DNA of 64,000 bases from Streptomyces sp. Go-475 (GCF_003330845.1 NZ_CP026121.1:7421501-7485500); one strand, 5' to 3'; positions 1 to 10,514 are shown, numbered from the stretch's first letter. Notes: generated by a model not told the origin, from the letters alone. A program made the numbers and translations.

Positions 1-795
1 ATGACCGGCCGCAACGTCGAGTACGTCTTCCCCGACCGGCCCGTCGCCCCGCCGTCCGGGGAGCCCGTGCTGAAGGTCCGAGGACTGTCCCGCCAGGGCG
101 AGTTCGAGACGCTCGACCTGGAGGTGCGACCGGGTGAGATCGTCGGCCTCGCCGGACTCGTCGGCTCGGGCCGCTCCGAGATCCTGGAGACCGTCTACGG
201 CGCACGGAAACCGACGACCGGTCAGGTGCTGGTCGACGGCGGGCCCTTGAAGCCCGGCAGCGTCCGGGCCGCCGTGAGGGCCGGGCTCGGGCTCGCCCCC
301 GAGGAACGCAAGGCGCAGGCCCTGCTGATGCTGGAGTCCGTCACCCGCAACGTGTCGGTCTCCTCCATGTCCCGCTTCTCGCGCGGCGGCTGGATCGACC
401 GGGGCGCCGAACTCGGTGCCGCCCGGGCCGCCACCCGCGAGCTGTCGCTCAGGCCCGACAACCCGTCGGTGCCGGTGCGCACCCTGTCCGGCGGCAACCA
501 GCAGAAGGCCGTCCTCGCCCGCTGGCTGCTGCGCGGCTGCAAGGTGCTGCTGCTCGACGAACCCACCCGCGGCGTCGACGTGGGCGCCCGCGCCGAGCTC
601 TACGCGGTCATCCGCCGCCTCGCCGACGAGGGCCTCGCGGTGCTGCTGGTCTCCAGCGAGGTGCCCGAGGTGCTCGGTCTCGCCGACCGCGTCCTGGTGC
701 TGCGCGAGGGCCGGGTCGTCCACACGGCACCCGCGCGCGAACTCGACGAACACCGCGTACTCGACCTGGTCATGGAAGGAAGCCCGGCGTCATGA
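1..795 (+). CDS. Sugar ABC transporter ATP-binding protein, 3' part only (RbsA/MglA type)
   Basis: This is the C-terminal half of a two-domain sugar-import ATPase that energises uptake through the permease encoded next. It opens with the linker typical of the start of the second nucleotide-binding domain (GRNVEYVFP), then shows a Walker A-like loop GLAGLVGSGRSE, the signature LSGGNQQKAVLARWL and Walker B VLLLDEPTRGVD. Full-length members have about 500 residues; only 264 are visible, so the ATG at position 1 is almost certainly internal and the gene begins outside the window. It overlaps the permease start by 4 bases (ATGA), so the two are translationally coupled. The fold and role are secure; the sugar transported cannot be read from the sequence. 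Confidence 0.9.
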   Translation: MTGRNVEYVFPDRPVAPPSGEPVLKVRGLSRQGEFETLDLEVRPGEIVGLAGLVGSGRSEILETVYGARKPTTGQVLVDGGPLKPGSVRAAVRAGLGLAPEERKAQALLMLESVTRNVSVSSMSRFSRGGWIDRGAELGAARAATRELSLRPDNPSVPVRTLSGGNQQKAVLARWLLRGCKVLLLDEPTRGVDVGARAELYAVIRRLADEGLAVLLVSSEVPEVLGLADRVLVLREGRVVHTAPARELDEHRVLDLVMEGSPAS

Positions 796-1811
796 CGCAG
801 CCCGTCTCCCCGCCCCGGGACAGCAGCACCGACAAGGTGCCCCAGGCGCAGCCCCCGGCCTGGCGCGCGGTACTGGTCCGCGCCGACGTCCGCACCCTCT
901 CCCTGCTCGGTGTGCTCGCCGCGCTGGTCCTCATCGGCGGCATCACCAAACCCGACGAGTTCCTCGACACCCGCAACCTGCAACTCGTCCTCACCCAGGC
1001 GTCCGTCATCGGCGTCGTCACCGTCGGCATGACCTTCGTCATCGTCTCCGGCGGCATCGACCTGTCGGTCGGCGCGATCGTCGCCCTCGCCTCGGTGTGG
1101 GCCACCACCGTCGCCACGCAGGAGTACGGCTTCGCCGGGATCCTCTTCACGGCGGTCGTCGTCGGAGTCGGCTGCGGCCTGGTCAACGGTGTGCTCATCG
1201 CCTACGGAGCGATGGTGCCGTTCATCGCCACCCTCGCCATGCTCGCCTCCGCCCGCGGCCTCGCCCTGCAGATCACCGACGGCAAGACGCAGATCGTCAC
1301 CGTGCCGTCCGTGCTCGACCTGGGGGAGCGCGACGCCTACGTGCTCGGCGTCCCGCCGCTGGTCATGGTGTTCGCCGTCGTCACGGTCATCGGCTGGCTG
1401 GTCCTCAACCGCACCACCTTCGGCCGCCGCACCGTCGCCGTCGGCGGCAACCCGGAGGCCGCCCGGCTGGCCGGCATCGACGTCCGCCGCCAGCGGCTCT
1501 ACCTCTACCTGCTGTCCGGGCTGTGCTGCGGCATCGCCGCCTTCCTGCTGATCGTCCTGTCCGGCTCCGGGCAGAACACCAACGGCAACCTCTACGAACT
1601 CGACGCCATCGCCGCCGCCATCATCGGCGGCACCCTCCTCACCGGCGGCCGCGGCACCATCACCGGCTCCGTCCTCGGCGTCCTGATCTTCACCACGATC
1701 ACCAACATCTTCGCCCTGAACAACCTGCAGAGCGACGTCCAGCAGATCGCCAAGGGAGCGATCATCGTCGCCGCCGTGCTGGTCCAGCGCCGTACCGCGA
1801 GCACGACCTGA
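792..1811 (+). CDS. Sugar ABC transporter permease (RbsC family)
   Basis: A 339-residue inner-membrane permease of the ribose/xylose/galactose branch (BPD_transp_2 fold). After a cytosolic tail of about 35 residues it has eight to ten hydrophobic segments. Family signatures include GMTFVIVSGGIDLSVGAIVA near residues 76-95 and the late cytosolic loop NPEAARLAGIDVRR that contacts the ATPase. The end has the family's GGTLLTGGRGTITGSVLG stretch. It overlaps the ATPase gene by 4 bases and precedes the binding protein, giving the usual ATPase-permease-binding protein operon. The substrate is probably a pentose, hexose or cyclitol; the following Gfo/Idh and TIM-barrel genes fit either. Confidence 0.9.
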   Translation: MTQPVSPPRDSSTDKVPQAQPPAWRAVLVRADVRTLSLLGVLAALVLIGGITKPDEFLDTRNLQLVLTQASVIGVVTVGMTFVIVSGGIDLSVGAIVALASVWATTVATQEYGFAGILFTAVVVGVGCGLVNGVLIAYGAMVPFIATLAMLASARGLALQITDGKTQIVTVPSVLDLGERDAYVLGVPPLVMVFAVVTVIGWLVLNRTTFGRRTVAVGGNPEAARLAGIDVRRQRLYLYLLSGLCCGIAAFLLIVLSGSGQNTNGNLYELDAIAAAIIGGTLLTGGRGTITGSVLGVLIFTTITNIFALNNLQSDVQQIAKGAIIVAAVLVQRRTASTT

Positions 1812-1845
1812 GGGTCGTACCGCTCCCGCCAAGCACGACCTGAGG
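1800..1845 (+). repeat. 14-bp direct repeat around the permease stop codon
   Basis: AGCACGACCTGAGG occurs at 1800-1813, where it contains the permease stop, and again at 1832-1845, just before the binding-protein ribosome site. The copies start 32 bases apart. It looks like a small local duplication of the gene end. A regulatory role is possible but nothing shows it. Confidence 0.6.
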
Positions 1846-1861
1846 AAAGGGTTTCCCCGCC

Positions 1862-2908
1862 ATGCCAGAGATCACGAGCCGCAGAGGACTGCTCTTCGGG
1901 GCCGCCGCCGTCTCCGCGGGCGCCCTCATCACGGGGTGCACCAGCAACGAGCCGTCCGAGTCGAAGGACGAGCCGGCCGGGAACAACCAGCCGGCCGCCG
2001 ACGACAAGCCCGGCAAGCAGGTCACCATCGGCTTCGCCGGACCGCAGGCCGACCACGGCTGGCTCAACGCCATCAACGACAACGCCAAGAGCCGCGCCGA
2101 GAAGTACTCCGACGTCACCCTGGAGATCACCGAGGGCTCCAACGACACCGCCCAGCAGATCGGCCAGATCGAGACCCTCATCAACAAGAAGGTCGACGTC
2201 CTGGTCGTACTCCCCGCCGACGGCAAGGCCCTCACCCAGGTCGGCCTGAAGGCGATGCGCGCGGGCATCCCGGTCGTCAACCTCGACCGGATCTTCAACA
2301 CCCCGCAGGCCTACCGCTGCTGGATCGGCGGCGACAACTACGGCATGGGCCTCAACGCCGGGCACTACATCGGCGAGAAGCTCAAGGGGAAGGCGAACGC
2401 CCGCGTCATCGAACTCGCCGGCCTCGACAACCTGGAGCTCACCAAGCAGCGCACCCAGGGCTTCGACGACGCCCTGAAGAACTACCCCAACATCAAGAAG
2501 GTCGCCCGCCAGGCCGCCGAGTTCACCGTCGAGTCCGGGCAGGCCAAGATGGCCCAGCTGCTCCAGGCCCAGTCGAAGTTCGACGCGCTGTGGAACCACG
2601 ACGACGACCAGGGCGTCGGCGCGCTGCGCGCCATCGAGCAGGCCGGGCGCGACGACTTCCTGATGGTCGGCGGCGCGGGCGCCCTGTCGGCCTTCCAGGC
2701 CATCAAGCAGGACGACGGCGTCCTCAAGGCGACGGTGCTCTACCCGCCGACCATGGCCGCCTCCGCGATCGACCTCGCCCGCGCCCTGGGGCAGGGCAAG
2801 GGCATCGGCGGCATGGCCGAGTTCGAGATCCCCGCCTCCATCACGCTCTACTCGGCCGTCGTCGACAAGACCAACGTCGACCAGTACATGCCCACCGGCT
2901 TCAAGTGA
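1862..2908 (+). CDS. Sugar ABC transporter substrate-binding lipoprotein
   Basis: A 348-residue periplasmic-binding-protein type 1 (Peripla_BP_4) sugar receptor, anchored outside the membrane. The N-terminus combines a twin-arginine motif (SRRGLLFG) with a lipobox ending LITGC (Cys26), so it is probably a Tat-exported lipoprotein. The mature part has the expected two-lobe pattern, with QQIGQIETLINKKVDVLVV near residues 99-117 and the late VGGAGALSAFQAIKQ segment. An AGGAAAG-type site precedes the ATG. It is the last transport gene of the operon and delivers ligand to the permease encoded upstream. Ligand unknown. Confidence 0.9.
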   Translation: MPEITSRRGLLFGAAAVSAGALITGCTSNEPSESKDEPAGNNQPAADDKPGKQVTIGFAGPQADHGWLNAINDNAKSRAEKYSDVTLEITEGSNDTAQQIGQIETLINKKVDVLVVLPADGKALTQVGLKAMRAGIPVVNLDRIFNTPQAYRCWIGGDNYGMGLNAGHYIGEKLKGKANARVIELAGLDNLELTKQRTQGFDDALKNYPNIKKVARQAAEFTVESGQAKMAQLLQAQSKFDALWNHDDDQGVGALRAIEQAGRDDFLMVGGAGALSAFQAIKQDDGVLKATVLYPPTMAASAIDLARALGQGKGIGGMAEFEIPASITLYSAVVDKTNVDQYMPTGFK

Positions 2909-2963
2909 TCCATCCCGCACCCCCCACGTGCGCCACCCCGACCAGGACGAGGAGGACACCCGT

Positions 2964-4175
2964 ATGGGACAGCCGCAAGCGCCGTCAGATGGGACCGAGG
3001 CAGGCAAGCCACCCCTGCGCGTGGGGATGGTGGGCTACGCCTTCATGGGCGCCGCCCACTCCCAGGGCTGGCGCACCGCGGGCCGCGTCTTCGACCTGCC
3101 GCTGGACCCGGTGCAGGCCGTGATCTGCGGCCGGGACCGCTCCGCCGCCCAGGCGGCCGCCGACCGGCACGGCTGGGCGTCCGTCGAGACCGACTGGCGG
3201 ACCCTCGTCGAACGCGACGACATCGACCTCGTCGACATCTGCACCCCCGGCGACAGCCACGCCGAGATCGCCCTCGCAGCCCTGGCCGCCGGCAAGCACG
3301 TGCTGTGCGAGAAGCCGCTCGCCAACACCGTCGAGGAGGCCACCTCGATGGCCCGGGCTGCCGAGGAGGCCTACGGGCGCGGGCAGGTGGCGATGGTCGG
3401 CTTCAACTACCGCCGGGTGCCGGCCACCGCCCAGGCCCGCCGGATGGTCGCCGAGGGCCGGCTGGGCAGGCTGCGGCACGTGCGCGTGACGTACCTCCAG
3501 GACTGGCTCGTGGACCCCGGGTTCCCGCTGACCTGGCGGCTGCGCAAGGAGCAGGCCGGCTCGGGCTCGCTCGGCGACCTGGGCGCGCACATCATCGACC
3601 TCGCGCAGTACCTCGTGGGGGAGCCGCTGGCCGGCGTCTCCGCGCTGACGGAGACCTTCGTCCGCGAGCGGCCGCTGCCCACCGGCGCCACCAGCGGCCT
3701 GTCCGCCGTCTCGGCCACCGGCACCGGCGAGGTCACCGTGGACGACGCGGCCCTGTTCACGGCCCGCTTCCCCTCCGGTGCCATCGCCTCCTTCGAGGCC
3801 ACCCGCTACGCCACCGGCCGCAAGAACGCCCTGCGCATCGAACTCAACGGCGAGCGCGGCTCGCTCGCCTTCGACCTGGAGCGGCTCAACGAGCTGTCCT
3901 TCCACGACGGCACCCAGCCGGGCGCGGAAGCCGGCTTCCGCCGCATCCTCGTCACCGAACCCGACCACCCCTACCTGGAGGCCTGGTGGCCGCCGGGCCA
4001 CGGCCTCGGCTACGAGCACACCTTCGTCCACCAGGCCCGCGACCTCGTCCACGCCATCGCCGAGGGCCGCCGCCCCGAACCCTCCTTCACGGACGGGCTC
4101 CAGGTGCAGCGCGTGCTCGCCGCCGTGGAGGAGAGCGCCGAGAAGAACTCCGTCTACACCCCGATCGCGGTCTGA
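2964..4175 (+). CDS. Gfo/Idh/MocA family NAD(P)-dependent oxidoreductase
   Basis: A 403-residue sugar or cyclitol dehydrogenase. The Rossmann start GMVGYAFMG (residues 21-29) is followed by the family hallmark CEKPLAN, whose lysine is catalytic, and by the C-terminal alpha/beta substrate domain with [15 protein letters not shown] chose the ATG at 2964 because GAGGA lies 9-13 bases upstream; an in-frame ATG at 2928 lacks a good site. The gene sits between the sugar ABC operon and a TIM-barrel isomerase and is probably cotranscribed. Relatives oxidise inositols, glucosides or 3-keto sugar precursors, and this context suggests oxidation of the imported sugar. Exact substrate unknown. Confidence 0.87.
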   Translation: MGQPQAPSDGTEAGKPPLRVGMVGYAFMGAAHSQGWRTAGRVFDLPLDPVQAVICGRDRSAAQAAADRHGWASVETDWRTLVERDDIDLVDICTPGDSHAEIALAALAAGKHVLCEKPLANTVEEATSMARAAEEAYGRGQVAMVGFNYRRVPATAQARRMVAEGRLGRLRHVRVTYLQDWLVDPGFPLTWRLRKEQAGSGSLGDLGAHIIDLAQYLVGEPLAGVSALTETFVRERPLPTGATSGLSAVSATGTGEVTVDDAALFTARFPSGAIASFEATRYATGRKNALRIELNGERGSLAFDLERLNELSFHDGTQPGAEAGFRRILVTEPDHPYLEAWWPPGHGLGYEHTFVHQARDLVHAIAEGRRPEPSFTDGLQVQRVLAAVEESAEKNSVYTPIAV

Positions 4176-4189
4176 GGAGGCCCCTTTCC

Positions 4190-5188
<999 letters not shown>

Positions 5189-5367
5189 ACAGCGCGCCCG
5201 GCGCTGGTCGGGAGCGGGGACCGGCACCATCGCCGATCCCCCTTCCGACCTGCCCGGATCCCGCTTTGTCCTGGGGCGGGAGAAAGTTCCACCGAGTCGC
5301 TCTCAAGGGGTGTTCGCCCCGGACGGACCCGGTTACCTTCCTTGATGTGTTCAGGACACACACACCT

Positions 5368-5389
5368 CCGGGGTGACGGCGCACCCCGG
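5368..5389 (+). promoter_or_regulatory. Hairpin in the 5' region of the large secreted protein gene
   Basis: The gap 5189-5449 has no gene. It holds a possible -10 element TACCTT at 5334-5339 without a convincing -35. Downstream is a perfect 8-bp inverted repeat CCGGGGTG-N6-CACCCCGG. If transcription starts near 5345, this hairpin lies in the untranslated leader about 60 bases before the start codon. Its role is unknown. Confidence 0.4.
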
Positions 5390-5449
5390 CGCCCGCACCG
5401 CACGTCTTCGTACCCACCCGTACGGCCCACCCGTTCCCGGAGGGACTTC

Positions 5450-8400
5450 GTGCAGAGAACCAGCCTCAGAAGCACCCGCACCTCCAGACGCCCCAAACTG
5501 CGCACCACCGTCGCCCTGTTCACCGGCCTGCTCCTGGCCGTGGGCACCCCCGCCACCGTCGCGGGCGCCCACCCCGGTCACGCGGAGCACGACGAACCGG
5601 CGGCCGCCGAGGGCCAGTTCCAGCAGGTGCCGCTCGCCAAGGGCGAACCCGAGACGGGCGAGCCGATGTCGCTCGCCGTGCTCCCGGACCGCAGCGTCCT
5701 GCACACCTCGCGCGACGGCACGCTGCGCCTCACCGACCAGGGCGGCGTCACCAAGGTCGCCGGCAGGATCCCCGTCTACACCCACGACGAGGAAGGCCTC
5801 CAGGGCGTCGGCGTCGACCCGGACTTCAAGAACAACCGGGCGATCTACCTGTACTACGCCCCGCCGCTCGACACCCCGGTCGGCGACGCTCCGGAGACCG
5901 GCACCGCCGAGGACTTCAAGAAGTTCGACGGCGTCAACCGCCTCTCCCGCTTCACCCTGAACGCCAACGGCACGCTGAACCTGGCCAGCGAGAAGAAGGT
6001 CATCGACGTCGCGGCCTCCCGCGGCACCTGCTGCCACGTCGGCGGCGACATCGACTTCGACGCCGACGGCAACCTCTACCTGTCGACCGGCGACGACACC
6101 AACCCCTTCGCCTCCGACGGCTACACGCCGATCGACGACCGGCCGGGCCGCAACCCGGCCTTCGACGCCCGCCGCAGCTCCGCCAACACCAACGACCTGC
6201 GCGGCAAGATCCTGCGCATCAAGGTCGCCGCGGACGGCTCGTACACCATCCCGGAGGGCAACCTCTTCGCCCCGGGCACCGAGAAGACCCGCCCCGAGAT
6301 CTACGCGATGGGCTTCCGCAACCCGTTCCGGATGAGCGTCGACGACAAGACCGGCATCGTCTACGTCGGCGACTACGGCCCCGACGCGGGCGCCGCCGAC
6401 CCCAAGCGCGGCCCGGCGGGACAGGTCGAGTTCGCCAAGGTGACCAAGCCGGCCAACTTCGGCTGGCCCTTCTGCACCGGCGACAACGACCCCTACGTCG
6501 ACTACGACTTCGCCACCAAGGAGTCCGGCGAGACGTTCGACTGCGCCGCCCCGAAGAACACCTCCCCGCACAACACGGGTCTGGTCGACCTGCCGCCCGC
6601 GCAGGCCGCCTGGATCCCGTACGACGGCGGCTCCCTGCCCGAGTTCGGCGACGGCTCCGAGTCCCCGATGGCCGGCCCGGTCTACCGCTACGACCCCGAC
6701 CTCGACTCCAGCGTGAAGTTCCCCGAGGCCTACGACGGCGACTTCTTCGCCGGTGAGTTCGGCCGCCGCTGGATCAAGCGGATCGAGCAGAACGACGACG
6801 GCTCCGTCGCGAAGATCAACGACTTCCCGTGGACCGGCACCCAGATCATGGACATGGAGTTCGGCCCCGACGGCGCGCTCTACGTCCTCGACTACGGCGT
6901 CTCCTGGTTCCAGGGCGACGAGCACTCCGCCCTGTACCGGATCGAGAACGCCGAGGACGGCTTCTCGCCGATCGCCGAGGTGAGCGCCGACAAGACCTCC
7001 GGCGCGGCCGGCCTGAAGGTCAAGTTCACCGCCTCCGCCAAGGACGCCGACTCCACGAACCTCACCTACAGCTGGGACTTCGGCGACGGCACCAAGGGCG
7101 AGGGCCTCACCCCCACCCACCGGTACAAGAAGGTCGGCACCTACAGCGCCACCTTCACCGCCAAGGACCCCGAGGGCAACACCGGCAACGCCAGCCTCCG
7201 GATCGTCGTCGGCAACACCGAACCGAAGGTGACGATCGAGACCCCGGCCAACGGCACCCTGGCCGCCTTCGGCCGGCCCGTCCCGTTCAAGGTGAAGGTC
7301 ACCGACCCCGAGGAGACGGTCGACTGCTCCAAGGTCAAGGTCACCTACAGCCTCGGCCACGACTCCCACGCCCACGAGCTGACCAGCGAGATGGGCTGCG
7401 AGGGCACCCTGAAGCCGCCGCCCGGTGACGGCGGCCACGACCCCAACGCCAACATCTACGGCGTGGTCGGCGCCAGCTACACCGACGGCGGAGCCAACGG
7501 CCAGGAGGAGCTGACCGGCACCGCCCGCACCGTCCTGCAGCCGCTGCACCGCCAGGGCGAGCACTTCACCACCCAGTCCGGCGTGTCCGTCATCGACAAG
7601 ACCGGCGCCCACGGCGGCAAGACCGTCGGCGACATCGACGACGGCGACTGGATCTCCTTCACCCCCTACCGGTTCGACGGCCAGAAGAAGCTGACCGTAC
7701 GGGCCTCCTCCGGCGGCGCGGGCGGCTTCGTCGAGCTGCGCACCGGCTCGCCCGAGGGACCGCTGCACGGCTCTGCGTACATCCCGCCGACCGGCGGCTG
7801 GGAGACCTTCCAGAACGTCGACGTGCCGCTGCGGTCGCTGCCGAAGAAGACCACCGACATCTACCTGGTCTTCAAGGGCGGCGAGGGCGCGCTGTTCGAC
7901 GTGGACGACTTCGAGTTCTCCAAGGAGCCGTTCACGGGCGGCAAGAAGGTCCTGGTCTTCTCCAAGACCGCCGGCTTCCGCCACGACTCCATCCCGGCCG
8001 GCATCGCCGCGCTGAAGGAACTCGGCGGCCCCGCCGGCATCACGGTCGACGCCACCGAGGAAGCCCGGCAGTTCACCACCACCAACCTCGCCAAGTACGA
8101 CGCGGTCGCCTTCCTGTCCACCACCGGCGATGTGCTCAACGCCGAGCAGCAGAAGGCGTTCGAGGACTACGTGGCGGGCGGCGGCGGGTACATGGGCATC
8201 CACGCGGCGGCCGACACCGAGTACGACTGGGAGTTCTACGGCGGCCTCGTCGGCGCCTACTTCCACTCGCACCCGGCCATCCAGAAGGCCACCGTCCGCG
8301 TCGAAGACCACGACCACCCGTCCACCGCACACCTGGGCGACGCCTGGGAGCGCACCGACGAGTGGTACAACTACCGCACCAACCCCCGCGAACAGGCCAA

Positions 8401-9172
8401 GGTCCTCGCCACCCTGGACGAGACCACCTACCAGGGCGGCACCATGAAGGGCGACCACCCCATCGCCTGGTGCCAGAGCTACGGCGGCGGCCGCTCCTTC
8501 TACACCGGCGGCGGCCACACCAAGGAGTCCTACGCCGACGAGGCCTTCCGCGCCCACCTGCTCGGCGGCCTGCAGTACGCCACCGGCCAGGTCAAGGCCG
8601 ACTGCAAGCCGGGCAAGGACTACCGGAAGATCTTCAACGGCCGGACCCTGGACGGCTGGAAGCAGGCCGGCCCCGGCAGGTTCGTCGTCAAGGACGGCGT
8701 GATGGAGACCGAGGGCGGCATGGGCCTGCTCTGGTACCAGGCCAAGGAGCTGAAGTCGTACTCCCTCAAGCTCGACTGGAAGATGCAGGGCGACGACAAC
8801 TCCGGGATCTTCGTGGGCTTCCCGGCCTCCGACGACCCCTGGTCCGCCGTCAACAAGGGCTACGAGATCCAGATCGACGCCACGGACGCGCCGGACCGCA
8901 CCACGGGATCCGTCTACTCCTTCAAGTCGGCCAACATCAAGGCCCGTGACCAGGTTCTGCGGCCGCCCGGCCAGTGGAACTCCTACGAGATCAAGGTCCA
9001 GGGCGAACGCCTCCAGGTGTTCCTCAACGGAGTCAAGATCAACGACTTCACCAACAAGGACCCCGAGCGGAGCCTGACCGACGGCTACATCGGCCTGCAG
9101 AACCACGGCGCCGACGACCAGGTCTCCTTCCGCAACATCCAGCTCAAGGAACTGCCCGTCCAGGGCCAGTGA
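5450..9172 (+). CDS. Secreted multidomain protein: GSDH propeller, PKD, CBM6-like, ThuA and DUF1080
   Basis: A 1240-residue exported protein. Order: Sec signal ending near AGAHPGHA; PQQ-type glucose/sorbosone dehydrogenase beta-propeller (about 63-503, with CCHVGGDIDFDADGNLYLS); PKD (about 507-588, YSWDFGDGT); a CBM6-like jelly roll (about 690-823); ThuA domain (about 832-1050, VFSKTAGFRHDSI); and C-terminal DUF1080/3-keto-disaccharide hydrolase domain (about 1057-1240, FNGRTLDGWKQAG). The GTG at 5450 follows GGAGGG by 6 bases; an in-frame ATG at 5342 lies near the probable promoter and lacks a signal-like start. The combination suggests extracellular oxidation and hydrolysis of a glycoside, feeding the sugar genes upstream. 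Domain assignment is firm; substrate is inference. Confidence 0.88.
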   Translation: MQRTSLRSTRTSRRPKLRTTVALFTGLLLAVGTPATVAGAHPGHAEHDEPAAAEGQFQQVPLAKGEPETGEPMSLAVLPDRSVLHTSRDGTLRLTDQGGVTKVAGRIPVYTHDEEGLQGVGVDPDFKNNRAIYLYYAPPLDTPVGDAPETGTAEDFKKFDGVNRLSRFTLNANGTLNLASEKKVIDVAASRGTCCHVGGDIDFDADGNLYLSTGDDTNPFASDGYTPIDDRPGRNPAFDARRSSANTNDLRGKILRIKVAADGSYTIPEGNLFAPGTEKTRPEIYAMGFRNPFRMSVDDKTGIVYVGDYGPDAGAADPKRGPAGQVEFAKVTKPANFGWPFCTGDNDPYVDYDFATKESGETFDCAAPKNTSPHNTGLVDLPPAQAAWIPYDGGSLPEFGDGSESPMAGPVYRYDPDLDSSVKFPEAYDGDFFAGEFGRRWIKRIEQNDDGSVAKINDFPWTGTQIMDMEFGPDGALYVLDYGVSWFQGDEHSALYRIENAEDGFSPIAEVSADKTSGAAGLKVKFTASAKDADSTNLTYSWDFGDGTKGEGLTPTHRYKKVGTYSATFTAKDPEGNTGNASLRIVVGNTEPKVTIETPANGTLAAFGRPVPFKVKVTDPEETVDCSKVKVTYSLGHDSHAHELTSEMGCEGTLKPPPGDGGHDPNANIYGVVGASYTDGGANGQEELTGTARTVLQPLHRQGEHFTTQSGVSVIDKTGAHGGKTVGDIDDGDWISFTPYRFDGQKKLTVRASSGGAGGFVELRTGSPEGPLHGSAYIPPTGGWETFQNVDVPLRSLPKKTTDIYLVFKGGEGALFDVDDFEFSKEPFTGGKKVLVFSKTAGFRHDSIPAGIAALKELGGPAGITVDATEEARQFTTTNLAKYDAVAFLSTTGDVLNAEQQKAFEDYVAGGGGYMGIHAAADTEYDWEFYGGLVGAYFHSHPAIQKATVRVEDHDHPSTAHLGDAWERTDEWYNYRTNPREQAKVLATLDETTYQGGTMKGDHPIAWCQSYGGGRSFYTGGGHTKESYADEAFRAHLLGGLQYATGQVKADCKPGKDYRKIFNGRTLDGWKQAGPGRFVVKDGVMETEGGMGLLWYQAKELKSYSLKLDWKMQGDDNSGIFVGFPASDDPWSAVNKGYEIQIDATDAPDRTTGSVYSFKSANIKARDQVLRPPGQWNSYEIKVQGERLQVFLNGVKINDFTNKDPERSLTDGYIGLQNHGADDQVSFRNIQLKELPVQGQ

Positions 9173-9176
9173 ACGG

Positions 9177-9210
9177 CGGCGGGCGGGGGACGCCGGACCC
9201 CCGCCCGCCG
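9177..9210 (+). terminator. 13-bp GC stem-loop terminator
   Basis: A perfect inverted repeat, left arm 9177-9189, 8-base loop, right arm 9198-9210, begins four bases after the stop of the large secreted protein. There is no T-run, only a C-rich tract, which is common for Streptomyces terminators. It separates the secreted-protein gene from the ebo-like operon. Confidence 0.7.
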
Positions 9211-9257
9211 TCTCCCCCCTCCCCCCCCCGGGTTCGCGCACGACCAGGAGGCTGCCC

Positions 9258-10514
9258 ATGTCCGCGTCCCTTCCCCGACCGCGTGTGGGGGTGTGGCTGA
9301 TCGGAGCCCGCGGCTCCGTCGCCACCACCGTCGTCACGGGGTGCGCCGCCGTCGCCGCGGGACTGCGTCCGCCCACCGGCATGGTGACCGAGACCCCCGC
9401 CTTCGCCGACAGCGGCCTGCCCGCCCTGTCCGACCTCGTCTTCGGCGGCCACGACACCGTCGACTGCCCCCTCCCCAAACGCGCCGAGACCCTGACCGCG
9501 GGTGGCGTCCTCCCCCCGGGCGTCGCCACCGCCGTCACCGCCGAACTCACCGCGGTCGACGAGGAGATCCGGCCCGGCGGCCCCACCCCGGGGGACACCA
9601 GGAGCGAGGCCGACCTCATCGCGGCCTTCACCCACGACATCCGCGACTTCACCCACCGCCACGCCTTGCAGCGGACCGTGGTGGTGAACGTCGCCTCCAC
9701 CGAACCCGCCTCCCGGGGCCCCGGCGCCCCGCTCCCGGCCAGCACCCTGTACGCCCTGGCGGCCCTCCGCGCGGGCTGCCCCTACGTCAACTTCACTCCC
9801 TCCCAGGGCATGCACCACCCCGTCGCCGCCCGCGAGGCCCAGCACAGCGGCCTGCCCCACGCCGGCCGGGACGGCAAGACCGGGCAGACCCTGCTGCGGG
9901 CCGTGCTGGGCCCGATGTTCGCCCAGCGGGCACTCGACGTCCGGGCCTGGTCCGGCACGAACCTGCTCGGCGGCGGAGACGGCGCCGCCCTCGCCGACCC
10001 GGCCGCCGCGGCGGCGAAGAACGCCGGCAAGGAACGCGTCCTCGCCGACACCCTCGGCCATGTCCCCGAGGGCGAGGTCCACATCGACGACGTCCCCGCC
10101 CTCGGCGACTGGAAGACCGCCTGGGACCACATCGCCTTCGACGGCTTCCTCGGCACCCGCATGATCCTCCAGACCATCTGGCAGGGCTGCGACTCGGCCC
10201 TCGCCGCACCCCTGGTGCTCGACCTCGCCCGCCTCACCGCCCGCGCCCACGAGACGGGCCTGACCGGTCCGCTCGGCGCTCTCGGGTTCTACTTCAAGGA
10301 CCCGGTGGGGGAGGGGCCCTCGGGCCTGTCCGAACAGTACGGGGCGCTGGTCCGGTTCGGGCGTGAGCTGGGACGGACGGCCGAGGCCGACCTCGGCACG
10401 GAGACGGGGAGCAGCGGTGGCGTGGGGGCGGGGAGCAGCCCCGGCCCGGGGGCGGAGGGCGGCCCGGGCGTGGAAGCGGGGGAGCGGGCCGACGCATCGG
10501 AGGACGTGCTGTGA
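9258..10514 (+). CDS. Inositol-3-phosphate-synthase-like enzyme, first gene of ebo-like cluster
   Basis: A 418-residue member of the myo-inositol-1-phosphate synthase superfamily, whose known members cyclise glucose 6-phosphate using NAD. Visible features are the N-terminal dinucleotide loop WLIGARGSVATT, the central NFTPSQGMHHP segment, WSGTNLLGGGDGAAL and the C-terminal catalytic domain region. It is divergent from the housekeeping enzyme and carries a low-complexity tail of about 45 residues. A GGAGG site precedes the ATG. It overlaps the UbiA gene by 4 bases and starts a seven-gene coupled operon. In described ebo clusters the cyclase position is held by a dehydroquinate-synthase-like EboD; here a different cyclitol synthase family appears to fill it (inference). 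Confidence 0.8.
   Translation: MSASLPRPRVGVWLIGARGSVATTVVTGCAAVAAGLRPPTGMVTETPAFADSGLPALSDLVFGGHDTVDCPLPKRAETLTAGGVLPPGVATAVTAELTAVDEEIRPGGPTPGDTRSEADLIAAFTHDIRDFTHRHALQRTVVVNVASTEPASRGPGAPLPASTLYALAALRAGCPYVNFTPSQGMHHPVAAREAQHSGLPHAGRDGKTGQTLLRAVLGPMFAQRALDVRAWSGTNLLGGGDGAALADPAAAAAKNAGKERVLADTLGHVPEGEVHIDDVPALGDWKTAWDHIAFDGFLGTRMILQTIWQGCDSALAAPLVLDLARLTARAHETGLTGPLGALGFYFKDPVGEGPSGLSEQYGALVRFGRELGRTAEADLGTETGSSGGVGAGSSPGPGAEGGPGVEAGERADASEDVL

Noticed and set aside
1..3. ATG at position 1 as a true start of a short ATPase
   Set aside because: The sequence begins at the inter-domain linker of a two-domain RbsA-type ATPase; the first domain must lie upstream of the window.
5342..5449. In-frame upstream extension of the large secreted protein
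   Set aside because: It would place a Pro/Arg-rich stretch before the signal peptide and overlaps the likely promoter; the GTG at 5450 has a good ribosome site.
5351..9745. Very long open frame on the minus strand
   Set aside because: It mirrors the strongly supported secreted-protein gene, has Val/Gly/Asp-rich nonsense composition and no domains. Such frames are normal opposite GC-rich genes.
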